DNA of 64,000 bases from Pseudoxanthomonas winnipegensis. GTDB lineage: Bacteria; Pseudomonadota; Gammaproteobacteria; Xanthomonadales; Xanthomonadaceae. The notes beneath the pieces are model-generated. The model saw nothing but the letters and a program-made list of their open reading frames with translations. It made no database searches and was not told where the DNA came from. Position numbers and translations under genes: made by a program. Below, one piece after another: positions 35,527 through 43,296 of the stretch; positions within the stretch are counted from its first letter, which is position 1, and each line of letters starts with the position of its first letter. Where the stretch lies: contig NZ_SHMH01000001.1 in the NCBI RefSeq assembly GCF_004283755.1, forward strand, positions 310,001 to 374,000, read 5' to 3'.

Positions 35527-36138
35527 ATGAGCCAGACCTGCATCGGCCTCACCGGCGGCATTGCCTCGGGCAAGAGCGCGCTGGAGCGCGCCTTCCTGGC
35601 GCGCGGCATCGTCGTGGCCGACGCCGACCGCATCGCGCGCGAGGTGGTCGAGCCCGGCACACCGGCGCTGGCCGCCATCGTGGCGCACTTCGGCGCGGAC
35701 GTGCTCGATGCGCAGGCCGGGCTGGACCGCGCGGCGATGCGCCGGCGCGTGTTCGAGGACGAAAACGCGCGCCAGGCGCTGGAGGCCATCGTCCATCCGG
35801 CCGTGCGCGCGGCGCTGGAGGCGCAGTGCCGCGCCGCCGCCAGCCCGTATGCGGTGGCGATGATCCCGCTGCTGGCCGAAGGCGGCGGGCGCGAGCGCTA
35901 TCCGTGGCTGCAGCGCATCTGCGTGGTCACCGCGCCGCTGGAAGTGCGCATGGCGCGGCTGCTGGCGCGCGATGGCATCGACCAGGCGCTGGCCCAGCGC
36001 ATGATCCAGGCGCAGGCCAGCGACGCCCAGCGCCTGGCCATCGCCGACGACATCGTGCGCAACGACGGCAGCCTGGAAGAGATCGACCAGGCCGTGGCCG
36101 AGCTGGACGCGCGTTACCGCCTGCTCGCCGGCGCCTGA
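35527..36138 (+). CDS. coaE: Dephospho-CoA kinase
   Basis: 203 aa. It phosphorylates dephospho-CoA in the final step of CoA synthesis. The P-loop GLTGGIASGKSALER starts near residue 7, the substrate motif VVADADRIAREVV near 29, and the middle part carries IVHPAVRAALE and PLLAEGG (family form 'PLL.E'). The ATG giving MSQTCIGLTGG is the only sensible start; upstream frame is translated repeat. The gene converges on mutT-thiE with a 16-base gap. Confidence 0.94.
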   Translation: MSQTCIGLTGGIASGKSALERAFLARGIVVADADRIAREVVEPGTPALAAIVAHFGADVLDAQAGLDRAAMRRRVFEDENARQALEAIVHPAVRAALEAQCRAAASPYAVAMIPLLAEGGGRERYPWLQRICVVTAPLEVRMARLLARDGIDQALAQRMIQAQASDAQRLAIADDIVRNDGSLEEIDQAVAELDARYRLLAGA

Positions 36139-36154
36139 GCGCCGCACAAGGACC

Positions 36155-37114
36155 TCAGCCCGAAGGCCACAGCCCGCGGAGCGCGGCGATACCCTGCGCG
36201 CCATGCTGGCGCGCCTGGGCCATGTCATCCACCCCCAGCCCACCGGTGGCGTAGATCGGCAGCGACACGATCTCGCGCAGGGCGGCGAAGGCGTCCCAGC
36301 CCAGCGCGGGCTGGGTGTCGGTGCCGCGCACCGGGCCCAGGGTGACGAAGTCGCAGCCCAGCGCCTCGGCGCGGCGCAGGTGCTCGGCCGACCGGCACGA
36401 GGCGGCCAGGCCCACGCCGGCCGCGACCGGGCGCGCCTCGATGCGCATCAGCTGCTCGGTGCGCAGGTGCAGGCCTACGCCCAGATCGCGCGCCAGCTTG
36501 GCCGCGCCCTCCAGCAGCACCTCGGCGCCGGCATCGCGGCACAGCGCCACCGCGGTGGCGGCCAGCGGCGGCCAGCCCGCGTCGCCCTCCAGGCTGCGCG
36601 CGCGCAGCCGCACGCGGCGCACGCCGCCGGCCAGCGCGGCCTCCAGGCCCGCCAGCCAGGCCGCGGAGTCCGCGCCCGGTTCGGGCGTGATCAGGTACCG
36701 GTCGGGCTGCTGCAGCACCGCCACCACGGGCTTGTCGGCCGCCGGCATCGGATAGCGCTGCAGCTTGTCCTGCGCCACCCAGGCCAGCGCCTGGCCCTCC
36801 ATGCCGCGCGGCACGCCCTTCCAGGTGGTCACCCGGCGCACGTCCAGCAGCAGGCGCTTGTCCGGATACAGGTGCGGCACCCGCATGATCGGCGCGCCGA
36901 CCTGCACGGTGATGCCCAGCTCCTCCTGCAGCTCGCGCACCAGCGTCTCCTCGGTGGATTCGCCCGGCTCGCGCTTGCCGCCGGGGAACTCCCACAGCCC
37001 GGCCAGATCGCGGCCGTCGCCGCGCCGGGCCAGCAGCAGGCGGCCGCGCGCATCGGTGATGGCGGCGGCCACGACATGGATGAAGCGCAGCGGTGCGGGC
37101 TCGGTGGTGGACAC
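36155..37114 (-). CDS. Nudix hydrolase (MutT-like) fused to a ThiE-like domain
   Basis: 319 aa starting with GTG. Residues about 10-135 are a MutT-type Nudix domain with the complete Nudix box GGKREPGESTEETLVRELQ running into EELGI (residues 45-68). Residues about 140-319 are a thiamine-phosphate-synthase-like TIM barrel (VRRVRLRARSL, GVGLAASCRSAEHLRRAEAL in part, FVTLGPVRGTDTQPALGW, YATGGLGVDDM). MutT cleans 8-oxo-dGTP from the nucleotide pool; this MutT-ThiE fusion is common in gammaproteobacteria. A separate full ThiE exists at 44264, so the barrel here probably does another job, perhaps on damaged thiamine or nucleotide products. A longer upstream frame exists but has no family similarity. 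Confidence 0.9.
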   Translation of the reverse strand: MSTTEPAPLRFIHVVAAAITDARGRLLLARRGDGRDLAGLWEFPGGKREPGESTEETLVRELQEELGITVQVGAPIMRVPHLYPDKRLLLDVRRVTTWKGVPRGMEGQALAWVAQDKLQRYPMPAADKPVVAVLQQPDRYLITPEPGADSAAWLAGLEAALAGGVRRVRLRARSLEGDAGWPPLAATAVALCRDAGAEVLLEGAAKLARDLGVGLHLRTEQLMRIEARPVAAGVGLAASCRSAEHLRRAEALGCDFVTLGPVRGTDTQPALGWDAFAALREIVSLPIYATGGLGVDDMAQARQHGAQGIAALRGLWPSG

Positions 37115-37385
37115 GGGCAGTGCGGGATCGTCAGAGGGGAAGGTGCGCACTCGGACCCGGCAGCCGCCAACCGCGCGGCCACCGCACCGATCATGCGGGA
37201 ACGCCACCATGGTACCGGACGAGCGCCCGTGGGAGCCGCCATGGAGGCGATGGGGTTCTCCCGGTAAAGCCCTCGCCGCCGTTGCCCAAGGGCCACAAAG
37301 GCGGCCCCACCTGTAGAGCGGAGCTTGCTCCGCTCTACAGGGAGTCCGCGACTGGATTGGAGGAGACAGCTGTTCCCACAACCGC
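37115..37385. repeat. Intergenic region with a single perfect 30-base palindromic repeat
   Basis: Bases 37311-37340 are CTGTAGAGCGGAGC-TT-GCTCCGCTCTACAG, the minimal and most perfect copy of the dispersed element: a 14-bp stem with two bases between. Bases 37228-37270 hold GGGAGCCGCCATGGAGGCGA followed by TTCTCCCGGTAAAGCC, a flank that also follows the copy at 61784. No gene is seen. Confidence 0.8.
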
Positions 37386-38369
37386 TCAGTGCTTGTCAGG
37401 CACGCGCTCGTAGTTGGACAGGGCCAGTTCGAGCAGGGCCTTGGCCTGCTCGCGCAGCACCGGCGGGGCGACGATCTCCGCGTCCGAGCCGTAGTGCAGC
37501 ACGTCCATCAGCAGCTCGCGCGAGGCGCTGTAGGGCACCTTCAACTCGTAGCGGCCATCGGGCAGGAAGCGCCCCTCCTGGCGCGCATGCCACTGCTCGT
37601 CCGCGACCCAGCGCGCCGCCTTGGGGCTGAACACGATCGTCGCCCAGCCCTTGGGCTCGCCGGAGAAGATGCCGTAGCTGGAGGCCAGGTGCTGGCTAAG
37701 TTCGTCCTTGCCCATCTCCATCGCGGCCTCGTCCAGCGCGCGGGCGTTGCTGATACGGTCCACCGCGAAACTGCGCAGCGCCTCGCGGCCGTGGTCCCAG
37801 GCGTCCAGGTACCAGTTGTCGCGGTAGTGGGTGATGCGCTGGGGCGAGACCACGCGGCGGGTGCGCTCGTCGGTGGAGCGGGCGCGGTATTCGAAGCTCA
37901 GCTGGCGCCGCTCCAGCACGGTGCTGGCCACGCAGCGGAACGCGGCCTCGTCCAGGCGCCGGCCGCGATGCGGGATCACCCGCACGCGTTCGACCGGCCA
38001 GCGCTGGGCGCCGGCGTGGTCGGCCAGCAGGCCCTCCAGGCGCTTCTGCAGCGGCGCCAGCGCGCCGGCCAGCACGCCGCCGCCGGTGCGCAGCAGCAGC
38101 TGCTGCGAGGCGACCAGCGCGTAGAGCTCGTCCGAGCTGAGCCACAGGCCCGGCAGCTCGAAGCGGTCGCTCTGCCCGGCCGCATAGCGGAAGCCGGCCT
38201 CGCCGTCGCCCTCCACCGGCGCCATCAGCGCATCGCGCAGATAGGCCAGGTCGCGGTAGACGGTGGCGCGCGAGCACCCCAGCTCGTCCTGCAGGCGCTT
38301 GACGGTGACCGGGTAGCGCGCGCCCTTGAGGATGCGATGCAGCGCGGTGATGCGTTCGATCTTGTCCAT
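37386..38369 (-). CDS. WYL-domain transcriptional regulator (YafY type)
   Basis: 327 aa. The N-terminal HTH_11 domain reads MDKIERITALHRILKGARYP then LQDELGCSRATVYRDLAYLR. The middle and C-terminal parts hold the WYL domain (RITHYRDNWYLDAWDH, LRSFAVDRISNA) and the WYL C-terminal extension. Such regulators respond to nucleic-acid or small ligands, often in DNA-damage or defence settings; no defence genes are adjacent here. The ATG at 38369 starts the HTH exactly; longer frames do not fit. It diverges from the lipoprotein gene at 38491, leaving 121 bases for both promoters. Confidence 0.88.
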   Translation of the reverse strand: MDKIERITALHRILKGARYPVTVKRLQDELGCSRATVYRDLAYLRDALMAPVEGDGEAGFRYAAGQSDRFELPGLWLSSDELYALVASQQLLLRTGGGVLAGALAPLQKRLEGLLADHAGAQRWPVERVRVIPHRGRRLDEAAFRCVASTVLERRQLSFEYRARSTDERTRRVVSPQRITHYRDNWYLDAWDHGREALRSFAVDRISNARALDEAAMEMGKDELSQHLASSYGIFSGEPKGWATIVFSPKAARWVADEQWHARQEGRFLPDGRYELKVPYSASRELLMDVLHYGSDAEIVAPPVLREQAKALLELALSNYERVPDKH

Positions 38370-38490
38370 GCGCCCGATTATGGCCGAGCATGGCATCAAG
38401 AAGACGCAGGTGCGCTTCAGCCGCCCGCGCGCAGTCTTGCGCCCGCGGGACGGGTTCCCGCCCTGCCCGCCGCCGGAGTCCGTTCGCCCC

Positions 38491-39105
38491 ATGCACCGCC
38501 CCGCCGTCCCCGCCCTGGCCTGCCTGCTGCTGGCCGCCTGCAGCCCCTCCTCGCCACCGGCCAGCCCCCCGCCCGCCACGGCGGCCGGCACGCCGCTCGA
38601 ACGGGTCACCGCGTCGATGCAGGCCTTCCAGGACGCGCGCAGCTTCCATGCCGAGATGCACCTGCAGGGCGCGCGCGAGACCCGCGACACGCTGGACTTC
38701 GTCGCCCCCGACCGCTACCGCCTGCAGATGCCCATCGGCACCCAGGTGATCGTCGGCAACGTGCTCTATCTGCAGTCGCAGGGCCGCACCGAGAAGCTGC
38801 AGCTGCCGGAAGGCATGGTGGCGCAGTGGCGCGATCCGATGCGCGTGCACGAGAGCCGCGGCCAGCTGCGCGTGCGCGAGGCCGGCATCAGCCAGATCGA
38901 CGGCGTGCAGGCGCGGCAGTACGAGGTGACCAATGGCCCGGCGCAGGCGCCGGTGCAGTTCACCTACTGGATCGGACCGGAGGGCCTGCCGCTGCAGCTG
39001 CGCCACAGCGGCCTGTCCCAGCAGCAGCCCTATACCATGACCGTGCGCTACAGCCGCTTCAACGACCCGACCATCGTCATCGACACGCCCGTCTCCACGC
39101 CCTGA
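38491..39105 (+). CDS. LolA-like lipoprotein
   Basis: 204 aa. A lipoprotein signal peptide with lipobox LLLAAC (Cys17) is followed by a Pro/Ser linker. The body resembles periplasmic LolA/LppX-fold proteins: SMQAFQDARSFHAEMHL, LDFVAPDRYRLQMPIGTQ, GNVLYLQSQGRTEKLQL, and an ending YTMTVRYSRFNDPTIVIDTP. This fold binds lipids or fatty acids, so a role in lipid or lipoprotein handling at the membrane is possible but unproven. GGAG lies 12 bases before the ATG. It diverges from the WYL regulator and could be its target. Confidence 0.78.
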   Translation: MHRPAVPALACLLLAACSPSSPPASPPPATAAGTPLERVTASMQAFQDARSFHAEMHLQGARETRDTLDFVAPDRYRLQMPIGTQVIVGNVLYLQSQGRTEKLQLPEGMVAQWRDPMRVHESRGQLRVREAGISQIDGVQARQYEVTNGPAQAPVQFTYWIGPEGLPLQLRHSGLSQQQPYTMTVRYSRFNDPTIVIDTPVSTP

Positions 39106-39165
39106 GGGCGTCGCCATATCGAACTCGCCTAGCGTCTGGAGACGACGACGGCAAGCGGGCGCATT

Positions 39166-39230
39166 ACGTTGACATTCAACGTTGCGAAAAGACACTTTCG
39201 CGCCGAAGGCCGGGGATCACCGGCCTTTTT
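39166..39230 (+). ncRNA. Candidate structured RNA or attenuating leader before the DUF481 gene
   Basis: Three hairpins stand in a row in 65 bases: ACGTTGA-CAT-TCAACGT (39166-39182), GCGAAA-AGACAC-TTTCGC (39184-39201) and AAGGCCGG-GGATCA-CCGGCCTT followed by TTT (39206-39230). The last is a textbook Rho-independent terminator and ends 36 bases before the DUF481 ATG. This could be a small RNA, a leader that ends transcription early, or the terminator of the lipoprotein gene behind an operator-like palindrome. Sequence alone does not choose between them. TTGACA at 39169 could also be a -35 element. Confidence 0.45.
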
Positions 39231-39266
39231 GCTATCCCCGCGTCCCCCACCCCACGGAGATTCCTC

Positions 39267-40019
39267 ATGTTCCGACGCCTTCCCTGCGCCCTGTTGCTCG
39301 CCGTGGCAGCGCCGCTGCCCGCCCTGGCCGGTAATCTGGTCGACACGCCCAGCCTGGCCAAGATCGACAACAACACCGGCTGGACCGGCAACGGCGAACT
39401 GGGCCTGGCCATCTCGAAGGGCAACACCGACAACGAGACCTTCGTCGGCAAGGCCAACCTCGCCTACAGCGACGACACCTGGAAGCACGCCTTCGGCGTG
39501 GCCGGCCAGTACGCCAAGGACGAAGGCGAGGAGACCGCGCGCCGCTACGAACTGTTCGGCACCAGCGGCCGCCGCCTGAGCGAGCGCAGCTATATCTGGG
39601 GCTCGGTGCGCAACGAGCGCGACCACTACACCAGCTACGAGTACCAGTGGACCACCGCCGTCGGTTACGGCTACGAGGCGATCAAGAACGACACCCAGCA
39701 CCTGACCTTCGAGATCGGTCCGGGTTACCGCTGGTCCAAGGACCAGGGCGTGCAGGTGCACCACAACGAGACCATCGGCCGCGGCATGATCGACTACGGC
39801 TACAAGCTGACCTCGACCACCTCGCTGGTGGACACCCTGCTGGTCGAGTCGGGCAGCGACAACACCTTCATCAAGAACCTGTTCGGCCTGCAGGTGGCCA
39901 TGTCCGAACGCCTGGCGCTCAAGGCCGGGCTGGAGACGCGCCACAACACCGAGGTCGATCCGGACACCAAGAAGACCGACAACCTGACCACGGTCAACAT
40001 CGTCTACAACTTCAAGTAA
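39267..40019 (+). CDS. DUF481 outer-membrane beta-barrel protein (YdiY-like)
   Basis: 250 aa. Signal peptide MFRRLPCALLLAVAAPLPALA. The mature part is rich in alternating residues and ends NIVYNFK, with a final aromatic-containing strand as in outer-membrane barrels. Motifs GELGLAISKGNTDNETFVGK and TSLVDTLLVESGSDNTFIKN are typical of DUF481, known in E. coli YdiY (acid-inducible, function unclear). GGAG lies seven bases before the ATG. A terminator-bearing structured stretch lies just upstream, and a strong terminator follows. Confidence 0.88.
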   Translation: MFRRLPCALLLAVAAPLPALAGNLVDTPSLAKIDNNTGWTGNGELGLAISKGNTDNETFVGKANLAYSDDTWKHAFGVAGQYAKDEGEETARRYELFGTSGRRLSERSYIWGSVRNERDHYTSYEYQWTTAVGYGYEAIKNDTQHLTFEIGPGYRWSKDQGVQVHHNETIGRGMIDYGYKLTSTTSLVDTLLVESGSDNTFIKNLFGLQVAMSERLALKAGLETRHNTEVDPDTKKTDNLTTVNIVYNFK

Positions 40020-40040
40020 GCCGCGCGCCTGCGCGATCAA

Positions 40041-40074
40041 AGCCCTCGCCGTGGCGACACGGCGGGGGCTTTTT
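40041..40074 (+). terminator. Rho-independent terminator after the DUF481 gene
   Basis: AGCCCTCGCCGTG (40041-40053) pairs with CACGGCGGGGGCT (40058-40070) across loop GCGA, with one G-T wobble, and is followed by TTTT. It starts 22 bases after the DUF481 stop. Confidence 0.9.
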
Positions 40075-40384
40075 GCGTTGAAGCCCGAGTGCATCGAAGA
40101 CGCGGGACACCCCTCCCGTCATTCCCGCGAACGCGGGACCGACACTTAGACGTTTGCTCGCGGACTAGCACTGCCAACTCAAAGCCCGCCATCCCGGCGA
40201 ACGCGGGGATCGATGGACTCCCATGCAGGTCCCGCAACGTCCTTGGGTTCCCGCTTTCGCGGGAACGACGATGTCTGCTGGGCGTGCTGAAGGGACGACG
40301 CAGTCCGTCGTTCTCGAACAATGATGCTGCCGGTCGTCGACGCCGCGCAGGGTTCGACCTGCCACCGGCAAGCGATCTGGTGCC
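40075..40384. repeat. Gene-free stretch with three ATTCCCGC-type palindromes
   Basis: Copies of the dispersed palindrome lie at 40121-40138 (ATTCCCGCGAACGCGGGA), 40191-40210 (ATCCCGGCGAACGCGGGGAT) and 40247-40266 (GTTCCCGC-TTTC-GCGGGAAC). They are about 55-70 bases apart, the densest group in the window. No gene is seen between the terminator and the hemC stop. Confidence 0.8.
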
Positions 40385-41305
40385 TCAGACTTCCAGCTCG
40401 GCCAGCAGCGCATCGGCGCCGTTGGCCAGCAGCGCCTGGGCGACCTGATGGCCCAGGTTCTCGGGCGTCAGATCGGGCGAGGAAGCCTCCGCGTGCACCA
40501 GCGTGCCGGCCTGCGCCGAGCCCACCAGGCCACGCAGGCGCATGCCGCTGGCGGTTTCCTCGGCGAACGCGCCGACCGGCACGTGGCAGCTGCCGTGCAG
40601 GGCGCGGTTCATGGCGCGCTCGGCTTCCACGCAGCGGCGCGTGGGCAGGTGGTCCAGGGCGGCGAACAGCGCCAGCACCTGCGGCGCATCGCTGCGGCAT
40701 TCCACCGCGATGGCGCCCTGCGCCGGTGCCGGCAGCCACTGCGGTGCGGCCAGGCGCGTGGCGATGCGCGCATCGAAACCCAACCGCTGCAGGCCGGCGC
40801 AGGCCAGGATGATGGCGTCGTAGCTGCCGGCGTCCAGCCGGGCCAGGCGGGTGTTGACGTTGCCGCGCAGGTCGACCAGCTCCAGATCCGGCCGCAGCGC
40901 GCGCAGCTGCGCCTGACGCCGCAGCGAGGAGGTGCCCACACGCGCGCCATGCGGCAGCGCATCCAGCCGCCGATAGGCATTGGAGACGAAGGCATCGGCC
41001 GGATCGGCGCGCTCCAGGATGGCCGGCAGCACGAACGGTCCCTCCAGCTCCATCGGCACGTCCTTGAGCGAATGCACCGCGCAGTCGGCGCGGCCATCGA
41101 GCATGGCCAGCTCCAGTTCCTTGAGGAATAGGCCCTTGCCGCCGATCGCCGCCAGCGAGCGGTCCAGCACCTCGTCGCCGCGCGTGCTCATCGGCACCAG
41201 CTCGACCTCCAGGCCCGGATGGGCCAGGCGCAGCTGGTGGGCGACATACTCGCTCTGCCATAGGGCGAGCGCGCTCTTGCGGGTGGCGATGCGCAGCGAT
41301 CTCAT
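40385..41305 (-). CDS. hemC: Porphobilinogen deaminase (hydroxymethylbilane synthase)
   Basis: 306 aa. It joins four porphobilinogen units into hydroxymethylbilane for heme and siroheme. The start reads [20 protein letters not shown]; the signature [10 protein letters not shown] contains Cys240, which holds the dipyrromethane cofactor. Other family parts are [41 protein letters not shown] and RGNVNTRL. The promoter must lie in or beyond the GGGGATT tandem array 22 bases upstream of the ATG. It shares a pathway with hemL and cysG in this window but is not in an operon with them. Confidence 0.95.
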   Translation of the reverse strand: MRSLRIATRKSALALWQSEYVAHQLRLAHPGLEVELVPMSTRGDEVLDRSLAAIGGKGLFLKELELAMLDGRADCAVHSLKDVPMELEGPFVLPAILERADPADAFVSNAYRRLDALPHGARVGTSSLRRQAQLRALRPDLELVDLRGNVNTRLARLDAGSYDAIILACAGLQRLGFDARIATRLAAPQWLPAPAQGAIAVECRSDAPQVLALFAALDHLPTRRCVEAERAMNRALHGSCHVPVGAFAEETASGMRLRGLVGSAQAGTLVHAEASSPDLTPENLGHQVAQALLANGADALLAELEV

Positions 41306-41326
41306 GCGGGCATTATCGCCGCAAGT

Positions 41327-41400
41327 GGGGATTGGGGATTGGGGATTGGGGATTGGGGATTGGGGATTGGGGATTGGGGATTGGGGATTGGGGATTGGGG
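41327..41400. repeat. Tandem array of ten GGGGATT units
   Basis: Seven-base unit GGGGATT repeated exactly ten times (41327-41396) and followed by GGGG. It lies between the hemC start (41305) and the end of the response regulator gene (41493), so it sits in the hemC promoter or leader. All copies are identical, which suggests recent expansion. The unit is the same as in the repeats at cysNC and cysJ-cysI. Confidence 0.97.
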
Positions 41401-41492
41401 AGCTTAGGGTGACTTTCGTACCGTCATTTCCGCGACCCTTGGAATGACGAGCACAAGCGGATTACTTTTCCCTGCCCCGCCGATCCCAGCCC

Positions 41493-42233
41493 CTAGAGTG
41501 TCTTGACCGTCTCGCGCAGGGCGGGCACGCAGCGGCGGCTGACTTCCAGCGGCGCGGGCGCATGGCGCAGCACGGCCTGCACCTTGCCGTCGTCGACCCG
41601 GCGCAGTTCCATCAGCTCGTGGCGGGCGACCAGGCAGTTGCGGTGGATGCGCACGAAACGGCTGGCGAACTCCTCCTCCAGCGACTTGAGCGACTCCTCG
41701 ATCAGGTCCTCGCCGCGCGCGTGGTGCACCACCACGTACTTCTCCTCGGCCTGCAGGTAGTGGATGTCGTCCAGCGGGATCAGCCGCAGGCTGCCGCGCA
41801 GGCGCGCGCACAGGTGCGTGCGCGCCTGGCGCTGGGCCGCGCTGGGCGCCGGCGCGGTGCTGCGGCCGGCGGCGAAGGTTCGCGCGCGTTCCAGCGCCGA
41901 GGCCAGGCGTTCGGCGCGCACCGGCTTCATCAGATAATCGATCGCCGCGGCCTCGAACGCCGACAGCGCATGCGCGTCGTAGGCGGTGCAGAACACCACG
42001 GCCGGCCGCGGATCGAACGCTGCCAGATGACGCGCCGCTTCCAGCCCATCGACCCCGGGCATGGAGATGTCCAGCAGCACCAGATCGGGGCGCAGTTCGG
42101 CCACCGCCTGCAGCGCGGCCAGCCCATCGCCGACCTCGGCCACCACTTCGGTGCCGGGCTGCTCGGCCAACAGCGTGCGCAGGCGCTCGCGGGCCAGCGG
42201 TTCGTCGTCTGCGATCACCACCGTCAGGGGCAT
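41493..42233 (-). CDS. LytTR-family response regulator (AlgR-like)
   Basis: 246 aa. The receiver domain starts MPLTVVIADDEPLARERLR, with the phospho-accepting Asp in LVLLDISMPGVDGLE near residue 53 and the conserved Lys in YLMKPVRAERL. The C-terminal LytTR DNA-binding domain contains IHYLQAEEKYVVVHH and FVRIHRNCLVARHELMEL. This is the AlgR/LytR layout. The kinase gene ends seven bases before this start, so the two are an operon like algR/fimS. Targets are unknown; in relatives such pairs control surface structures and virulence. The chosen ATG drops a 13-codon extension without similarity. Confidence 0.92.
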   Translation of the reverse strand: MPLTVVIADDEPLARERLRTLLAEQPGTEVVAEVGDGLAALQAVAELRPDLVLLDISMPGVDGLEAARHLAAFDPRPAVVFCTAYDAHALSAFEAAAIDYLMKPVRAERLASALERARTFAAGRSTAPAPSAAQRQARTHLCARLRGSLRLIPLDDIHYLQAEEKYVVVHHARGEDLIEESLKSLEEEFASRFVRIHRNCLVARHELMELRRVDDGKVQAVLRHAPAPLEVSRRCVPALRETVKTL

Positions 42234-42240
42234 GCGCACC

Positions 42241-43293
42241 TCAGGCCAGGGGAAGGGCGAGTTCGCAGGCATAGTAGCCTTGCGCCCAGAAGCCCGTCAC
42301 CCGCGCCCCGGCGCCGAAGCGATACGCCAGCCGGTGGGCGATATTCCACTGGGCGTGGCCGGCGCCGCGCCCCACCGCCGGTACCGGCACGCTGCCCGGC
42401 TCGGGCGCCGGGTTGCGCACGACGATGCGCAGCGTCTTGTGCTCCACCGCCAGGGCGATGTCGATGGTGCCGCCCTGCGGCAGGCGCGAGATGCCGTGCA
42501 GCACCGCGTTCTCCACCATCGGCTGCAGCACCAGGCGAGGCAGCACCAGGTCCCAGGGCAGCGGCTCGGCACGCTCCCAGCGCACCGTCAGGCGCTCGCC
42601 GAGGCGCAGCGATTCGATCGACAGATACTGCTCGGCCAGCTCCACTTCCTGGGCCAGGGTGGAGTTGTCCTCGCCCGCGCCCAAGGCCGCGCGGAACAGG
42701 TCGGACAGATCCAGCACCGCGCGCTCGGCCACCTGCGGCGCGCTGTGCAGCAGGCCGGCGATGAGATTCATGCTGTTGAAGAGGAAGTGCGGGCGGATCC
42801 GCGCCTGCAGCGCGTCGGCCTCGGCACGCGCGCTGGCCTGCACCTGCGCCGCCCAGCGATCGCTGACATAGAAGTAGCGCAGCGCCAGCGCGCCGATCAG
42901 CATCACCATCGCCGCGCTGCTCAGGCTGAAGCGCCAGAAGCCCACCGCCGGCGCGCCCTCGGGCAGGCCGATGGTGGAATACAGCACGAACAACGCGCTG
43001 GCCGACAGCAGTCCCACCGCGCCGGCCAGCGCCAGCGCCGCCACGGCGCCCAGGCGCGGCGGCAGGCGGCTCAGCTGCGGGCGCAGCAGGCACAGCAGGG
43101 CGGTCGCCGCGATCGCCTGCCACAGCGCGAAGGCGCTGATCGAGGCGAAGTGCTCCACGCTCCACTTGCCCGTGCGATCCGGCGCCAGCGCCAGCACCAC
43201 GACCACCAGCTCGGCCAAGCCCAGGATGATCGTCAGCCGCGGCAGCGTGCACAGTTCGGGCAACCAGCCCTGCGCGGCGGGCGTGGTGGTCAT
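42241..43293 (-). CDS. LytS/FimS-type membrane histidine kinase
   Basis: 350 aa. Four hydrophobic segments fill residues about 20-145. A kinase domain of the His_kinase family follows, with the phospho-accepting His in QARIRPHFLFNSMNLIAGLL near residue 170. The ATP-binding part has LVLQPMVENAVLHGI and, at the end, GRGAGHAQWNIAHRLAYRFG. This family pairs with LytTR regulators, and the regulator gene follows directly. The esterase gene ends four bases upstream of this start, so the three genes may form one transcript. The signal is unknown. Confidence 0.9.
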   Translation of the reverse strand: MTTTPAAQGWLPELCTLPRLTIILGLAELVVVVLALAPDRTGKWSVEHFASISAFALWQAIAATALLCLLRPQLSRLPPRLGAVAALALAGAVGLLSASALFVLYSTIGLPEGAPAVGFWRFSLSSAAMVMLIGALALRYFYVSDRWAAQVQASARAEADALQARIRPHFLFNSMNLIAGLLHSAPQVAERAVLDLSDLFRAALGAGEDNSTLAQEVELAEQYLSIESLRLGERLTVRWERAEPLPWDLVLPRLVLQPMVENAVLHGISRLPQGGTIDIALAVEHKTLRIVVRNPAPEPGSVPVPAVGRGAGHAQWNIAHRLAYRFGAGARVTGFWAQGYYACELALPLA

Positions 43294-43296
43294 GTG

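Noticed and set aside
38326..38490. Longer start for the lipoprotein at 38326
   Set aside because: It would overlap the divergent WYL gene and place the lipobox far from the N-terminus; the ATG at 38491 gives a normal lipoprotein signal.
41327..41400. CRISPR array
   Set aside because: The repeats are 7-base direct units with no spacers and no cas genes nearby.
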